A stretch of 26,800 nt of DNA from Acidobacteriota bacterium (GCA_024653875.1 JANLHE010000541.1:1-26800), one strand, 5' to 3'; positions 15,708 through 23,462 are shown, counted from the first letter of the stretch. Notes: a model not told the origin generated them from the letters alone. Numbers and translations: made by a program.

Positions 15708-17545
15708 TGTGCGGCATCGCCGGCCTCGTGGATCGGGGTGGACGTTCCACGGACGCGTTGGACGCGGCGCTGGCGCGGATGCAGGCGGCGGTGGCCCATC
15801 GGGGCCCTGATGGTTCCGGCCGGGTCCGCCTCGACGCGAACGGGACGCGCGGCGTCGCGTATCTGGCGCATCAGCGCCTGGCGATCATCGATGTGTCGGA
15901 CGCCGGCCGGCAGCCGATGGCGACGCGGGACCGTGCGGACTGGATTACCTGCAACGGGGAGGTCTACAACCACGCCGCGCTGAGGGCCGAGGCCTCGCCG
16001 GCCGGGACGGCGTGGCGCTCGGCATCCGACACCGAGGTGGTGATCGAAGGTCTCGCGCGCCACGGGACGGCCTGGCTCGAGCGGGCGCGCGGCATGTTCG
16101 CCTTCGCGTGGTGGAACGAGCCCGCCGCGCGGCTGGTCCTGGCGCGCGATCGCTTCGGGATCAAGCCGCTCGTGTGGGCGCAGCCCGCGCCGGACCTGTT
16201 GTTGTTTGCGTCCACGCCGCAGGCCCTGGCGGCGTCCGGGTTCCTGTCACTGGTGCCCGCGGGCGGCGGTGATGCCGAGTTGCTGGCGCGAGGCTCGCTC
16301 CCGGCGGACACCAGTCACTGGCGCGGCGTCTCGGTCGTGCCGGCCGGCCACGCGGTGATCTGGGAGGGCGGCGCGCCCCGCGTCGAGCGCTGGGCGCCCG
16401 AATCCCGGTGGACGAGCCCGGTGCAGGAACGGCCGGTGGGCGAGGTCGGCCGCGAGGTCCATGCGGCGATGCTCGACACCGTGCGCGCGCATTTCGTGAG
16501 CGATGTGCCGGTGGCCTTGTTTCTGAGTGGCGGCCGCGATTCCGTGGCGCTGCTGGCGGCGGCGCGTGCGCTGGAGGATGTGCCGCTCCGGACCTTCACG
16601 GTGACCATGCCGGGGTCGTCCCTCGATGAAGGACGGCAGGCGCGCATGGCGGCGGAGTACTTCGGCGCGGAACACACCGAGCTGGCCGTGGACGCGCTGG
16701 ACCTCGACGAGGCGCTGGACGGGTTCTTTGCCGCGATGGCACAGCCGTCCGTGGACGGATTCAACACATTTCTTGTGGCGCGCGCCGCGCGGCGCGCCGG
16801 GATCACGGTGGCGTTGTCGGGCGTGGGTGGCGACGAGTTGCTCGGCGGGTATCCGTCGTTCACCGAGGTGCCGCGGCTGCGGCGCGCGCTGCGGCTCGGT
16901 GGCGCGCCGCTGCGCCGTGTCGCGCCGCTCCTGGCGCGCTGGCCGGCGGAACGCGTCGCCAAACTGGCGGCCATCGCCGCCGCCGCGCCCGACTCCGTCG
17001 CCGCGGTGTGGTGGGAGTACCGGGGGCTCTGGTCCCGCCCGGAGGCGCAGGCGTTCACCGGCGGCGCGATGCCACAGGCGCGGCCCGAGGGGGCGGACCT
17101 GGACGGGGATCCGTTTATTGTGATTCGCGCCTGTGAGTGGCGCGAGTTCCTGGTGCGGCAGCTGCTGCCGGATGCCGATGCCTACACGATGTGTCACGCG
17201 CTCGAACTGCGGACACCGTTCGTGGACCACGAGTTCGTTCGCGCCGTGCTGGCCGCCGGGCGCTGGTCGCGCGGGTCGTCGCCCACCTACAAGCAGGCGT
17301 TGTTCGACACGATGCCCGATGTGACGGTGCCCGTGCTTCGTGGGGAACCGAAGCAGGGCTTTGTGCTGCCGTTTGCCTCGTGGCTGCGGGAGGCGGTGAG
17401 CCGTTCGCGTCCGTCGCACTGGGCGGACGTGGCGCGCCGCCTGCGTGTCCCGAAATATCAGGCGCAGGTGGATCGGTTTCTGGCGGGCCGGCTGCACTGG
17501 TCGCGCCTGTGGGCGCTGTACGTCCGCGAACGGATGGGACAATAG
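15707..17545 (+). CDS. Asparagine-synthase-like glutamine amidotransferase (AsnB family)
   Basis: This 612-residue protein has both halves of glutamine-hydrolysing asparagine synthetase. The Ntn-hydrolase half is intact: Met-Cys-Gly-Ile-Ala-Gly with nucleophile Cys2, His-Arg-Gly-Pro-Asp (31-35), Arg57, Asn83-Gly-Glu-Val-Tyr-Asn and Asp108. The synthase half has the pyrophosphate loop Ser-Gly-Gly-Arg-Asp-Ser (274-279), and Ser-Gly-Val-Gly-Gly-Asp-Glu-Leu-Leu-Gly-Gly-Tyr (371-382), followed by Glu-Leu-Arg-Thr-Pro-Phe-Val-Asp-His and Lys-Gln-Gly-Phe near the end. In glycan loci such proteins are thought to amidate uronic acids; free asparagine synthesis is the default alternative. A role as lasso-peptide-type cyclase is also possible for this superfamily, although an intact Cys2 fits amidotransfer better. 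It sits between two glycosyltransferase genes. Confidence 0.9.
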   Translation: MCGIAGLVDRGGRSTDALDAALARMQAAVAHRGPDGSGRVRLDANGTRGVAYLAHQRLAIIDVSDAGRQPMATRDRADWITCNGEVYNHAALRAEASPAGTAWRSASDTEVVIEGLARHGTAWLERARGMFAFAWWNEPAARLVLARDRFGIKPLVWAQPAPDLLLFASTPQALAASGFLSLVPAGGGDAELLARGSLPADTSHWRGVSVVPAGHAVIWEGGAPRVERWAPESRWTSPVQERPVGEVGREVHAAMLDTVRAHFVSDVPVALFLSGGRDSVALLAAARALEDVPLRTFTVTMPGSSLDEGRQARMAAEYFGAEHTELAVDALDLDEALDGFFAAMAQPSVDGFNTFLVARAARRAGITVALSGVGGDELLGGYPSFTEVPRLRRALRLGGAPLRRVAPLLARWPAERVAKLAAIAAAAPDSVAAVWWEYRGLWSRPEAQAFTGGAMPQARPEGADLDGDPFIVIRACEWREFLVRQLLPDADAYTMCHALELRTPFVDHEFVRAVLAAGRWSRGSSPTYKQALFDTMPDVTVPVLRGEPKQGFVLPFASWLREAVSRSRPSHWADVARRLRVPKYQAQVDRFLAGRLHWSRLWALYVRERMGQ

Positions 17546-17550
17546 CCGCA

Positions 17551-18405
17551 ATGGACCTGTCGATCATCATCGTGACGTACCGGTCGCGCGCCGATATCGG
17601 CGCGTGCCTGGCGTCGCTGCGCGAGGCCACCACGGGTGTGCGCGCGGAGATCGTTGTCGTCGACAACGCGTCCGGTGACGGGACCGTGGAGGCGGCGGGC
17701 GCGGAGCCCGGTGTGCGCGTGCTGGCGTTGCCGCAGAACGCTGGGTTCGGCGCCGGAATCAACCGCGGCCTCGCGGTCACGTCCGGCCGGTACGTGCTGT
17801 GGATGAACCCCGATGCCCGGCTGGTGGGCGGCAGCCTCGCCGCCGTGCTCGCGTGGATGGATGCACGGCCGGATGTCGGTGTCGCCGGCGGCAAGATCCT
17901 CGACCCCGGGGGGGCCGTGCAGCGGTCGGCCCGCGCGTTCCCGTCGTACGGCGCCGCGCTGGGACATCGCTATTCACTGCTCACGCGGTGGTTTCCCCGC
18001 AATCCGTTTTCGCGCCGGTACCTGCGCGAGCACGCCTCCTTCGAGGCGGTCGAGCCGGTGGACTGGGTGTCGGGCGCGTTCCTCCTGCATCGACGCGCGG
18101 TCAGCGACGCGCTGGGCGGGCTGGACGAGCAGTTCTTCATGTACTGCGAAGACGTCGACTTCTGCCTGCGCGCGTGGCACGGCGGGTGGAAGGTGTTCTT
18201 TCATCCCGGGATGGTGCTGGAGCATGCGATTGGCGGCAGCAGCCGCCAGGCCGGCCGCCGCATGATCGTGGCGCGGCATCGCAGCATCTGGCGCTACTAC
18301 CGGAAGCACTTCAGACGGTTCTGGCCCAAGGACGCGATGGTGTGGGCGGGCATCTGGGCGCGCTGCGGGGGCCTGCTGGCGGCGTCGGCGTGGTCGCGGC
18401 GATGA
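17551..18405 (+). CDS. GT2-family glycosyltransferase, rhamnosyltransferase-like
   Basis: This 284-residue GT-A enzyme starts at ATG 17551, 5 bp after the previous stop. The frame is open upstream only as a shadow. It begins with Leu-Ser-Ile-Ile-Ile-Val-Thr-Tyr, has Val-Asp-Asn-Ala-Ser (37-41) for nucleotide binding, Asn-Ala-Gly-Phe-Gly, and Asn-Pro-Asp-Ala (86-89) at the metal-binding DXD position. A late Gly-Ala-Phe-Leu-Leu-His-Arg-Arg and Glu-Asp-Val-Asp-Phe-Cys-Leu-Arg (200-207) complete the WbbL/rhamnosyltransferase-like pattern. A hydrophobic stretch near the C-terminus may touch the membrane. Rhamnosyl transfer is suggested by family style only. It ends in an ATGA overlap with the initiating transferase. 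Confidence 0.88.
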   Translation: MDLSIIIVTYRSRADIGACLASLREATTGVRAEIVVVDNASGDGTVEAAGAEPGVRVLALPQNAGFGAGINRGLAVTSGRYVLWMNPDARLVGGSLAAVLAWMDARPDVGVAGGKILDPGGAVQRSARAFPSYGAALGHRYSLLTRWFPRNPFSRRYLREHASFEAVEPVDWVSGAFLLHRRAVSDALGGLDEQFFMYCEDVDFCLRAWHGGWKVFFHPGMVLEHAIGGSSRQAGRRMIVARHRSIWRYYRKHFRRFWPKDAMVWAGIWARCGGLLAASAWSRR

Positions 18406-19061
18406 CGATTGAGGAGCGCGCGGCGTGCATCGTGGCGTCGCGCGCCAAACGCGCGGTGGACATCGCGTTTGCCGCGACCGGGTTGTGCGTGACGGCGCCG
18501 TTGTGGCTCGTCGCGGCCGCGGCGATTCTGATCGACGACGGCCGGCCGGTGTGGCACCGCCAGGCGCGCTCGGGCCTGCGGGGGCGCGAGTTTTTCGTCA
18601 CCAAGTTCCGGTCGATGGTGGTGGATGCCGACAAGGACGGCGCGCGCCAGGCCGTGACCGGCGATCGCCGCATCACGCGCGTGGGCCGCTGGTTGCGCGC
18701 CACGGCGCTCGATGAGGCGCCGCAGCTGTGGAACATCCTGGTGGGGGACATGAGCGTGGTGGGGCCGCGCGCGCTGCGCCCGGGAGAAATCGAGGCCGAG
18801 GGCCCGGGCGCCCTGGTGCGTCTGGAGGACGTGCCGGGGTTCACGGTCCGGTCGCTGGTCAGGCCCGGATTGACCGGCGTGGCCCAGATCCACGCGCCGC
18901 GCCGCCTTCCTCGTCACCGGAAATTCCGCTACGATAGGCTCTATATAACGCGCCAGTCGATCCTCGTGGATGCCGGGCTCATCTTTCAGTCCATCTGGGT
19001 CAGCCTGACAGGAGATTGGGAACGCCGCGGACGAGACAGACGGCGCCATCAGCACCAGTGA
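18402..19061 (+). CDS. Initiating sugar-phosphate transferase (monotopic, short WcaJ/PglC-like)
   Basis: This 219-residue protein is a bacterial sugar transferase (PF02397 type) that should move a sugar-1-phosphate from a nucleotide sugar to a polyprenyl phosphate, the first step of repeat-unit assembly. It has only the catalytic core: Lys-Arg-Ala-Val-Asp-Ile followed by one re-entrant hydrophobic segment (about 18-44), His-Arg-Gln-Ala-Arg-Ser-Gly, Lys-Phe-Arg-Ser-Met (68-72), the catalytic Asp104-Glu105 in Asp-Glu-Ala-Pro-Gln-Leu-Trp-Asn, and Gly-Pro-Arg (121-123). The four N-terminal helices of WcaJ are absent. The C-terminus is a basic tail ending His-Gln-His-Gln. It starts in an ATGA overlap and lies near the end of the unit. 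Confidence 0.9.
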   Translation: MTIEERAACIVASRAKRAVDIAFAATGLCVTAPLWLVAAAAILIDDGRPVWHRQARSGLRGREFFVTKFRSMVVDADKDGARQAVTGDRRITRVGRWLRATALDEAPQLWNILVGDMSVVGPRALRPGEIEAEGPGALVRLEDVPGFTVRSLVRPGLTGVAQIHAPRRLPRHRKFRYDRLYITRQSILVDAGLIFQSIWVSLTGDWERRGRDRRRHQHQ

Positions 19062-20242
19062 CCTCGCACCCTTCCTCCCAACACGATGTCGTCGTCATCG
19101 GCGCCGGCCCCGGCGGGTTGATGGCCGCGGCCGAGTTGTCCGCGCGCGGCGCCGACGTCCTTGTCCTCGAGGAGCACGGGGAGATCGGCCAGCCCGTTCA
19201 CTGCACGGGCGTGCTCGGCTACGAGGCGTTCGGCGAGCTCGACCTTCCCAAACACACGATCCTGGCGCTCTCCACCGCGGCGTCGTTTCGTCATGAAGAC
19301 GGCGAGCCGGTGGTGGTGGACTCCGATCACATCGTCGCCGCGGTTGTCGATCGCGCGCAGTTCGATCGCGCCCTGGCGGACCGGGCCCGCGCGACGGGCG
19401 CCGTGGTGCGGACCCGGGCGCGCGTGGACACCCTGGTGGTGGGCGCGGACGGCGTGACGATCACCGTGCGTGACGCCGGCGCGCCCGTGCGCGCCCGCGT
19501 GTGCGTGCTGGCCTGCGGCGCCAATTACCGGTTCAACCGCGAGCTGGGCCTGGGCGTGCCGCGCGCGTTCGTGCAGACCGCGCAGGTGGAGATGCCGTTT
19601 CCCGCGCAGCCCCGGATCGAGGTGCGCCTCGGCCGGGATGTGGCCCCCGGCGGGTTCGCGTGGTCCGTGCCGTTTCATCGCGGGGACACGCCGTACATCC
19701 GGCTCGGATTGTTTTGCGAATCCGATGCCGCCAGGCGGTTCGGGAAGTACGCCGGGCGGCGGGCGCGCGACGCGGGCGTGGATCCCGCGAGTCTGCCCGA
19801 GGCGCGCCTCAAGATGTTGCCGCTCGGTCCCGTGCGCCACACGGTCGGCGATCGGATCGTCGCCGTGGGTGATGCGGCGGGCATGGTCAAGCCGACCACG
19901 GGCGGCGGCATCTACTACAGCCTGATCAGCGGCCGGCTGGCGGCGCAGGTCATCGCCGATGCGCTGGCGCTCAACCGCCTGCAGGCGCGCGATCTCCGGG
20001 CCTATGAAGAACGGTGGCGGGCGATGCTGGGTCCGGACATCCGTGCCGGGTTGGCGTTCCGCGCGCTGGCGGCCCGCATCGGCGATCGCGGGATTCGCGC
20101 GCTCGTCGAGGTGGCGCGCGTGGATGGCATCGTGCCCCTGCTGAAAGAGACCGCGGACTTCAACTGGCACCGCCGCGCCGCCCTGGCGCTCCTGCGTCAT
20201 CCCGCCTTCCGGCGGGCCGTGCTCGGCTCCCTCTGGAGCTGA
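19058..20242 (+). CDS. Geranylgeranyl-reductase-family FAD-dependent oxidoreductase
   Basis: This 394-residue flavoprotein belongs to the geranylgeranyl reductase family, whose members saturate double bonds in isoprenoid chains. An N-terminal Rossmann FAD site (Gly15-X-Gly-X-X-Gly20, then Val-Leu-Glu-Glu) is followed by Pro-Val-His-Cys49-Thr-Gly, the family's conserved Cys region. The second FAD motif is Val-Gly-Asp-Ala-Ala-Gly (270-275) with Pro-Thr-Thr-Gly-Gly-Gly-Ile (279-285). I chose GTG 19058, which gives a GTGA overlap like the neighbouring junctions. A TTG at 19016 would add 14 residues, but its purine-rich AGGAGA directly abuts the codon with no spacing. In this operon the substrate may be the polyprenyl carrier, but other lipids or an unrelated oxidation are possible. 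Confidence 0.85.
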   Translation: MTSHPSSQHDVVVIGAGPGGLMAAAELSARGADVLVLEEHGEIGQPVHCTGVLGYEAFGELDLPKHTILALSTAASFRHEDGEPVVVDSDHIVAAVVDRAQFDRALADRARATGAVVRTRARVDTLVVGADGVTITVRDAGAPVRARVCVLACGANYRFNRELGLGVPRAFVQTAQVEMPFPAQPRIEVRLGRDVAPGGFAWSVPFHRGDTPYIRLGLFCESDAARRFGKYAGRRARDAGVDPASLPEARLKMLPLGPVRHTVGDRIVAVGDAAGMVKPTTGGGIYYSLISGRLAAQVIADALALNRLQARDLRAYEERWRAMLGPDIRAGLAFRALAARIGDRGIRALVEVARVDGIVPLLKETADFNWHRRAALALLRHPAFRRAVLGSLWS

Positions 20243-20254
20243 CGCCCCCTGACC

Positions 20255-21373
20255 ATGATTCCGCTCGAGGAATTCGCGGAGGTGCTGTGGCGCCCCGCGC
20301 ACCTGGACTGGCTCGTGTCGCGGTACGGCGCCGACGAGGTGTTGTGGCGGGCGCGCCAGGAGGGCCTTGCGCCGTACCTCGCGTGGCGCCTGCCCGCGTC
20401 CACGCTGCTGGCGGATGCGCGGCGCACCGCCGTGCTGGACGACGCGGTGCGCCGGCCGGCGATCGTCGCCGCGTGCGACGCGCTGGGCGCGGCCGGACTG
20501 CGGCCGCTGGTGTTCAAGGGCGGCGCCTGGGCCCACACGACCTATCCCGAACCGTGGTGCCGGCCCAGCATGGACCTGGACCTGCTGGTGCGGCGCGACG
20601 AGCGCGCGCCGGCGTGTGTCGCGCTGCAGGCGGCGGGGTTCACGCCCTCGGGGCGCATCCCCGGCGACTATGTCAACCACCAGGAAGCCTTCACGCGCTC
20701 GCTCGCGCCCGGGATCACGTTCACGGTGGACCTGCACTGGCAGATCTCCAACCGGCCGATGGTGGCCGCGGCCTTGCCGGAGACGGCGCTGCTGGCGCGC
20801 GCCTTCCCGGCCCCGTACGCCGGCGCGCACGCCTGGCAGGCCGATGCCATCGACAGCCTGCTGATCGCGTGCCTGCACCCGGTGGCGCATCACCCGGATC
20901 ACGTGCGCCTGATGTGGTGGCTGGACGTGGCGCGCCTCGCCGAGACGCTGCCGGCCGATCGGCTCGAGGCCGTGCGCGCGCGCGCGGCCCACGCCGGTGT
21001 CTCCGGGCTCGTCGCCCACGCCCTCGGGGAAGCGCGGCGCTGGTGTTACGGCACGGACCCGGCGGCTCCCGCGTTGTCGGCGGCGTTCCGGCAGGCGCTT
21101 GCGTCGGCCGGAACGTCAGACGCCTCGCTGGCGCTGCTCAATCCCGCGCGCGGCCTGCTGGCCGATGTCTGGACCGATTTGCGCGCGCTGCCCACGACGC
21201 GCGCGCGCCTGGTGCTGGCGCGGGAACACCTGCTGCCCCCGGCGGCTTTCATGTACACGCGCTACGGCACCCGGCGGCCGTGGATGTTGCCGGTCCTGTA
21301 CGCGCGCCGGCTGGTCGCAGGCGGCGTGCGTTGGCTGCGGGACTGGATCACTGGCCGTCGTCCCGCAACGTGA
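20255..21373 (+). CDS. Uncharacterised nucleotidyltransferase family protein (PF14907-like)
   Basis: This 372-residue protein resembles the uncharacterised nucleotidyltransferase family NTP_transf_5. The key stretch is Phe-Lys-Gly-Gly (87-90), Thr-Thr-Tyr-Pro-Glu (95-99), and Arg-Pro-Ser-Met-Asp107-Leu-Asp109-Leu-Leu-Val, giving the Asp-X-Asp metal pair of the polymerase-beta-like fold. It continues with Val-Asp-Leu-His-Trp (158-162) on a later strand. The C-terminal half is helical and Arg/Ala-rich. Such proteins occur in glycan loci and in some lasso-peptide loci, but no substrate is established. It is the last plus-strand gene of the unit, 12 bp after the flavoprotein, and its 3' end overlaps the convergent phosphatase gene by 26 bp. 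Confidence 0.8.
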   Translation: MIPLEEFAEVLWRPAHLDWLVSRYGADEVLWRARQEGLAPYLAWRLPASTLLADARRTAVLDDAVRRPAIVAACDALGAAGLRPLVFKGGAWAHTTYPEPWCRPSMDLDLLVRRDERAPACVALQAAGFTPSGRIPGDYVNHQEAFTRSLAPGITFTVDLHWQISNRPMVAAALPETALLARAFPAPYAGAHAWQADAIDSLLIACLHPVAHHPDHVRLMWWLDVARLAETLPADRLEAVRARAAHAGVSGLVAHALGEARRWCYGTDPAAPALSAAFRQALASAGTSDASLALLNPARGLLADVWTDLRALPTTRARLVLAREHLLPPAAFMYTRYGTRRPWMLPVLYARRLVAGGVRWLRDWITGRRPAT

Positions 21374-22064
21374 CGCGGTCGCGGTCGGGCACCGTGGGCA
21401 GCGCCTCGACCTTCGGAGGCGTGACGAACCAGTCGGCCAGCCGCTGTAATCGCCCGCGCCGTTCGCGCAGGGCGCCGTGCAGATGGTGCAGCACGTCGAG
21501 CGCTTCTTCCAGGGAACCCACGACGCCGATGCCGCGGCTGACCGCGTGCTCGTCCACCGCGGGATCGCGGGCCTCGCGATGCAGCAACACGGCCTTGGCG
21601 GTCGAGGCGCTGATGACGTCCACGCAGTTGTGAATCTGGTCGTCCACGACGACATCCAGACGGAGCGCGTTGGCCAGTTCGCCGCGTGATCCGGGGACGG
21701 TCAGCACGGCCGGGTAGAAAAACCCCTGTTGCTCGAGCCACCACTGGCTCTGAAACTGCACCGGGTCGCCCGCCGTCGAGGGACGCCGGGTCATGAACAC
21801 CACTTCCCAGCGGAGCCGGCGCGCCGTTTCGTACAGCCGGATAATCTGCGCGGGCTCGTACGGCGCGAGCCGCACCCACCAGTTCGGCGTGCGCTTGACG
21901 AAGTCCCAGATCCTCTTGACGTCCCGGGACGACAGCGGATCCACGGAGGCGCGCTCGGCGTCGCCTGCCGGCAGCGGCACGCCCGCTTCCGACGCCGCGG
22001 TTTCAAACGCGGACTTGAAGTTCGCCACCACGCCGTCCAGATCGATGCCCACGCGCAATGACAC
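21348..22064 (-). CDS. HAD-superfamily phosphatase, 5'-nucleotidase-like
   Basis: This 238-residue protein has the HAD nucleophile motif near the start: Gly-Ile-Asp8-Leu-Asp10-Gly-Val. Motif II is Phe-Met-Thr92-Arg-Arg and motif IV the pair Asp141-Asp142 in Val-Val-Val-Asp-Asp-Gln. An Asn-Trp-Trp-Val-Arg-Leu-Ala-Pro-Tyr segment recalls the 5'(3')-deoxyribonucleotidase group. I chose the GTG at 22064, whose first base overlaps the stop codon of the upstream ligase gene (TAGTG); the frame is open for 52 more codons, but they are Arg/Gly-rich shadow. The last 40 residues extend beyond a minimal HAD. It could hydrolyse a nucleotide released by glycosyl transfer or a sugar phosphate; the substrate is not readable. 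Confidence 0.8.
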   Translation of the reverse strand: MSLRVGIDLDGVVANFKSAFETAASEAGVPLPAGDAERASVDPLSSRDVKRIWDFVKRTPNWWVRLAPYEPAQIIRLYETARRLRWEVVFMTRRPSTAGDPVQFQSQWWLEQQGFFYPAVLTVPGSRGELANALRLDVVVDDQIHNCVDVISASTAKAVLLHREARDPAVDEHAVSRGIGVVGSLEEALDVLHHLHGALRERRGRLQRLADWFVTPPKVEALPTVPDRDRVTLRDDGQ

Positions 22065-23449
22065 TAGAGATCCCCGTCCCCATCCCCGTCGCCCGCCGGC
22101 GCCGGATCGCCCGCGGGGTCGTCGCGATGGACCGCGATCGCGGCGGCAATCACGGCCGTCAGGACCACCGCCGGCGTGAGCGCCGGGACATCGAACACGC
22201 TCAGCAGCGCGAGCCCGCACAATCCCGCCACCGCGCCGTCGCGCACGTGCGCCATCGCCGTGCCATCGTCGCGCAGGCGCCGTCGCGCGAGCCCGACGAA
22301 GGCGAGCAGCGTGATGGCCGCCGGCACGGATACCAGGAGCCCGCCCTCGGCGAGAATGTGCAGGTACTGGTTGTGCGCGTGGTTGACGAGCGTGGTGTGC
22401 GCGGCCTGCTGGTAGACCGGCATCACGACGTCAAAGGCGCCGAGACCGATGCCCGTCAGCGGAAACTGCGCGATCAGGCGGCGCGTCTCGCGCCAGATTT
22501 CCGGGCGGCCGCCGTCGGCCCCGGACCAGGCGCGGTCGAACCGGTTCATGACGGCCGCCGGGCTGGCCCAGAGCGACACCGCCAGCGCGATCGCGATGAG
22601 CAACCCGGCGAGACCGAGGCGTCCGCCGGCGCGCGTGCGGCTCCAGCTGCGCGCCAGCAACACCAGCGCCGCGAGACCGAAGCTCACCACGCCCGCGCGT
22701 GACTCCGTGATGAGGAGCGAGGCGGTGAGGAGCGCGATGGCCACGACAAGCCAGAGCGCCCGCGTATCCATCAGCACGACCGCCACGCGGCGCTTCGGGA
22801 CATCGCGCCAGTGGCTGCGGCCGTGCGCGATGAGGTAGCCCACCAGCAGCGGCCACACCAGCACTACCCAGCCCGCGAAGTGGTTGCGGCTGACGATGGG
22901 ACCGATCGGGTGCGCGCCCCGGCTCGTCGGCGTCCACAGGCCGTAAATCTTCCCCGATGGAAACAGCGCGGGCTGCACGAGGGCGATGACCGAGACGGCC
23001 AGCGCGATCCAGGCGAGCCAGCGGACCAGCGCCCGGACGCCGCGTGACTCCAGCGTGGTGCGGGCCCACCAGAACGTCAGGGCCGCGGCGAGCGCGACAC
23101 CGGCGCCGAACAGCCACGCGTCCGGCACCAGCGAGAGTGGCGCCCAGCCGTCCGCCGGCGACGGGAGCAGCCGGCTGCGCGAGAAATAATCCGCCGCGGC
23201 CGGAGAGAGCAGCGCGCGGACGCTGCCGGGCAGCGGCACCAGCTGGAACGCCGCGGCCGCGAGCACGCCGGCCAGGGCGGCGTCGAGCAGCCGCGTGCCG
23301 GATGGCGCGGGCCAGGCCGAACGGCGTGAGAAGGCGAAGAGGGCGCCGATGGCGCTGGCGATGAGCGCCGGGAGGAATGTCCAGGTGTAGACGCCGCCGA
23401 AGGCAAACAACGTCCACGCCAGCAGCAACGCGAGGGCTGCGGCGTTCAT
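22064..23449 (-). CDS. O-antigen ligase/polymerase family membrane protein (WaaL/Wzy_C type)
   Basis: This 461-residue protein has about 12 transmembrane helices. Family landmarks are Ser-Arg-Asn-His-Phe-Ala-Gly-Trp (187-194), Thr-Glu-Ser-Arg-Ala-Gly (248-253), a periplasmic loop with Glu-Ile-Trp-Arg-Glu-Thr (317-322) and Gly-Ile-Gly-Leu-Gly-Ala-Phe (333-339), and the catalytic-type Asn-His-Ala-His-Asn-Gln-Tyr-Leu (356-363). The C-terminus is an acidic Gly-Asp repeat tail. It is the second protein of this superfamily in the locus. It may ligate the finished glycan to a lipid or protein acceptor, or be an alternative polymerase. The gene lies 13 bp after the Wzc-like gene, with no evident ribosome site, so coupled translation is likely. 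Confidence 0.85.
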   Translation of the reverse strand: MNAAALALLLAWTLFAFGGVYTWTFLPALIASAIGALFAFSRRSAWPAPSGTRLLDAALAGVLAAAAFQLVPLPGSVRALLSPAAADYFSRSRLLPSPADGWAPLSLVPDAWLFGAGVALAAALTFWWARTTLESRGVRALVRWLAWIALAVSVIALVQPALFPSGKIYGLWTPTSRGAHPIGPIVSRNHFAGWVVLVWPLLVGYLIAHGRSHWRDVPKRRVAVVLMDTRALWLVVAIALLTASLLITESRAGVVSFGLAALVLLARSWSRTRAGGRLGLAGLLIAIALAVSLWASPAAVMNRFDRAWSGADGGRPEIWRETRRLIAQFPLTGIGLGAFDVVMPVYQQAAHTTLVNHAHNQYLHILAEGGLLVSVPAAITLLAFVGLARRRLRDDGTAMAHVRDGAVAGLCGLALLSVFDVPALTPAVVLTAVIAAAIAVHRDDPAGDPAPAGDGDGDGDL

Positions 23450-23462
23450 GGAGGGCTCGGGC

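Noticed and set aside
17908..17914. Run of seven G in the GT2 gene as a phase-variation site
   Set aside because: Seven G is not exceptional in DNA this GC-rich, and the frame is intact; there is no sign of switching.
19016..19057. TTG start for the flavoprotein preceded by AGGAGA
   Set aside because: The purine run directly abuts the TTG with no spacing, and the GTG at 19058 gives the usual 4-bp overlap. It remains possible.
19049..21019. 656-codon open frame on the minus strand opposite the flavoprotein and nucleotidyltransferase genes
   Set aside because: Its product is a low-complexity Arg/His/Gly mix, and it covers two recognisable genes on the other strand.
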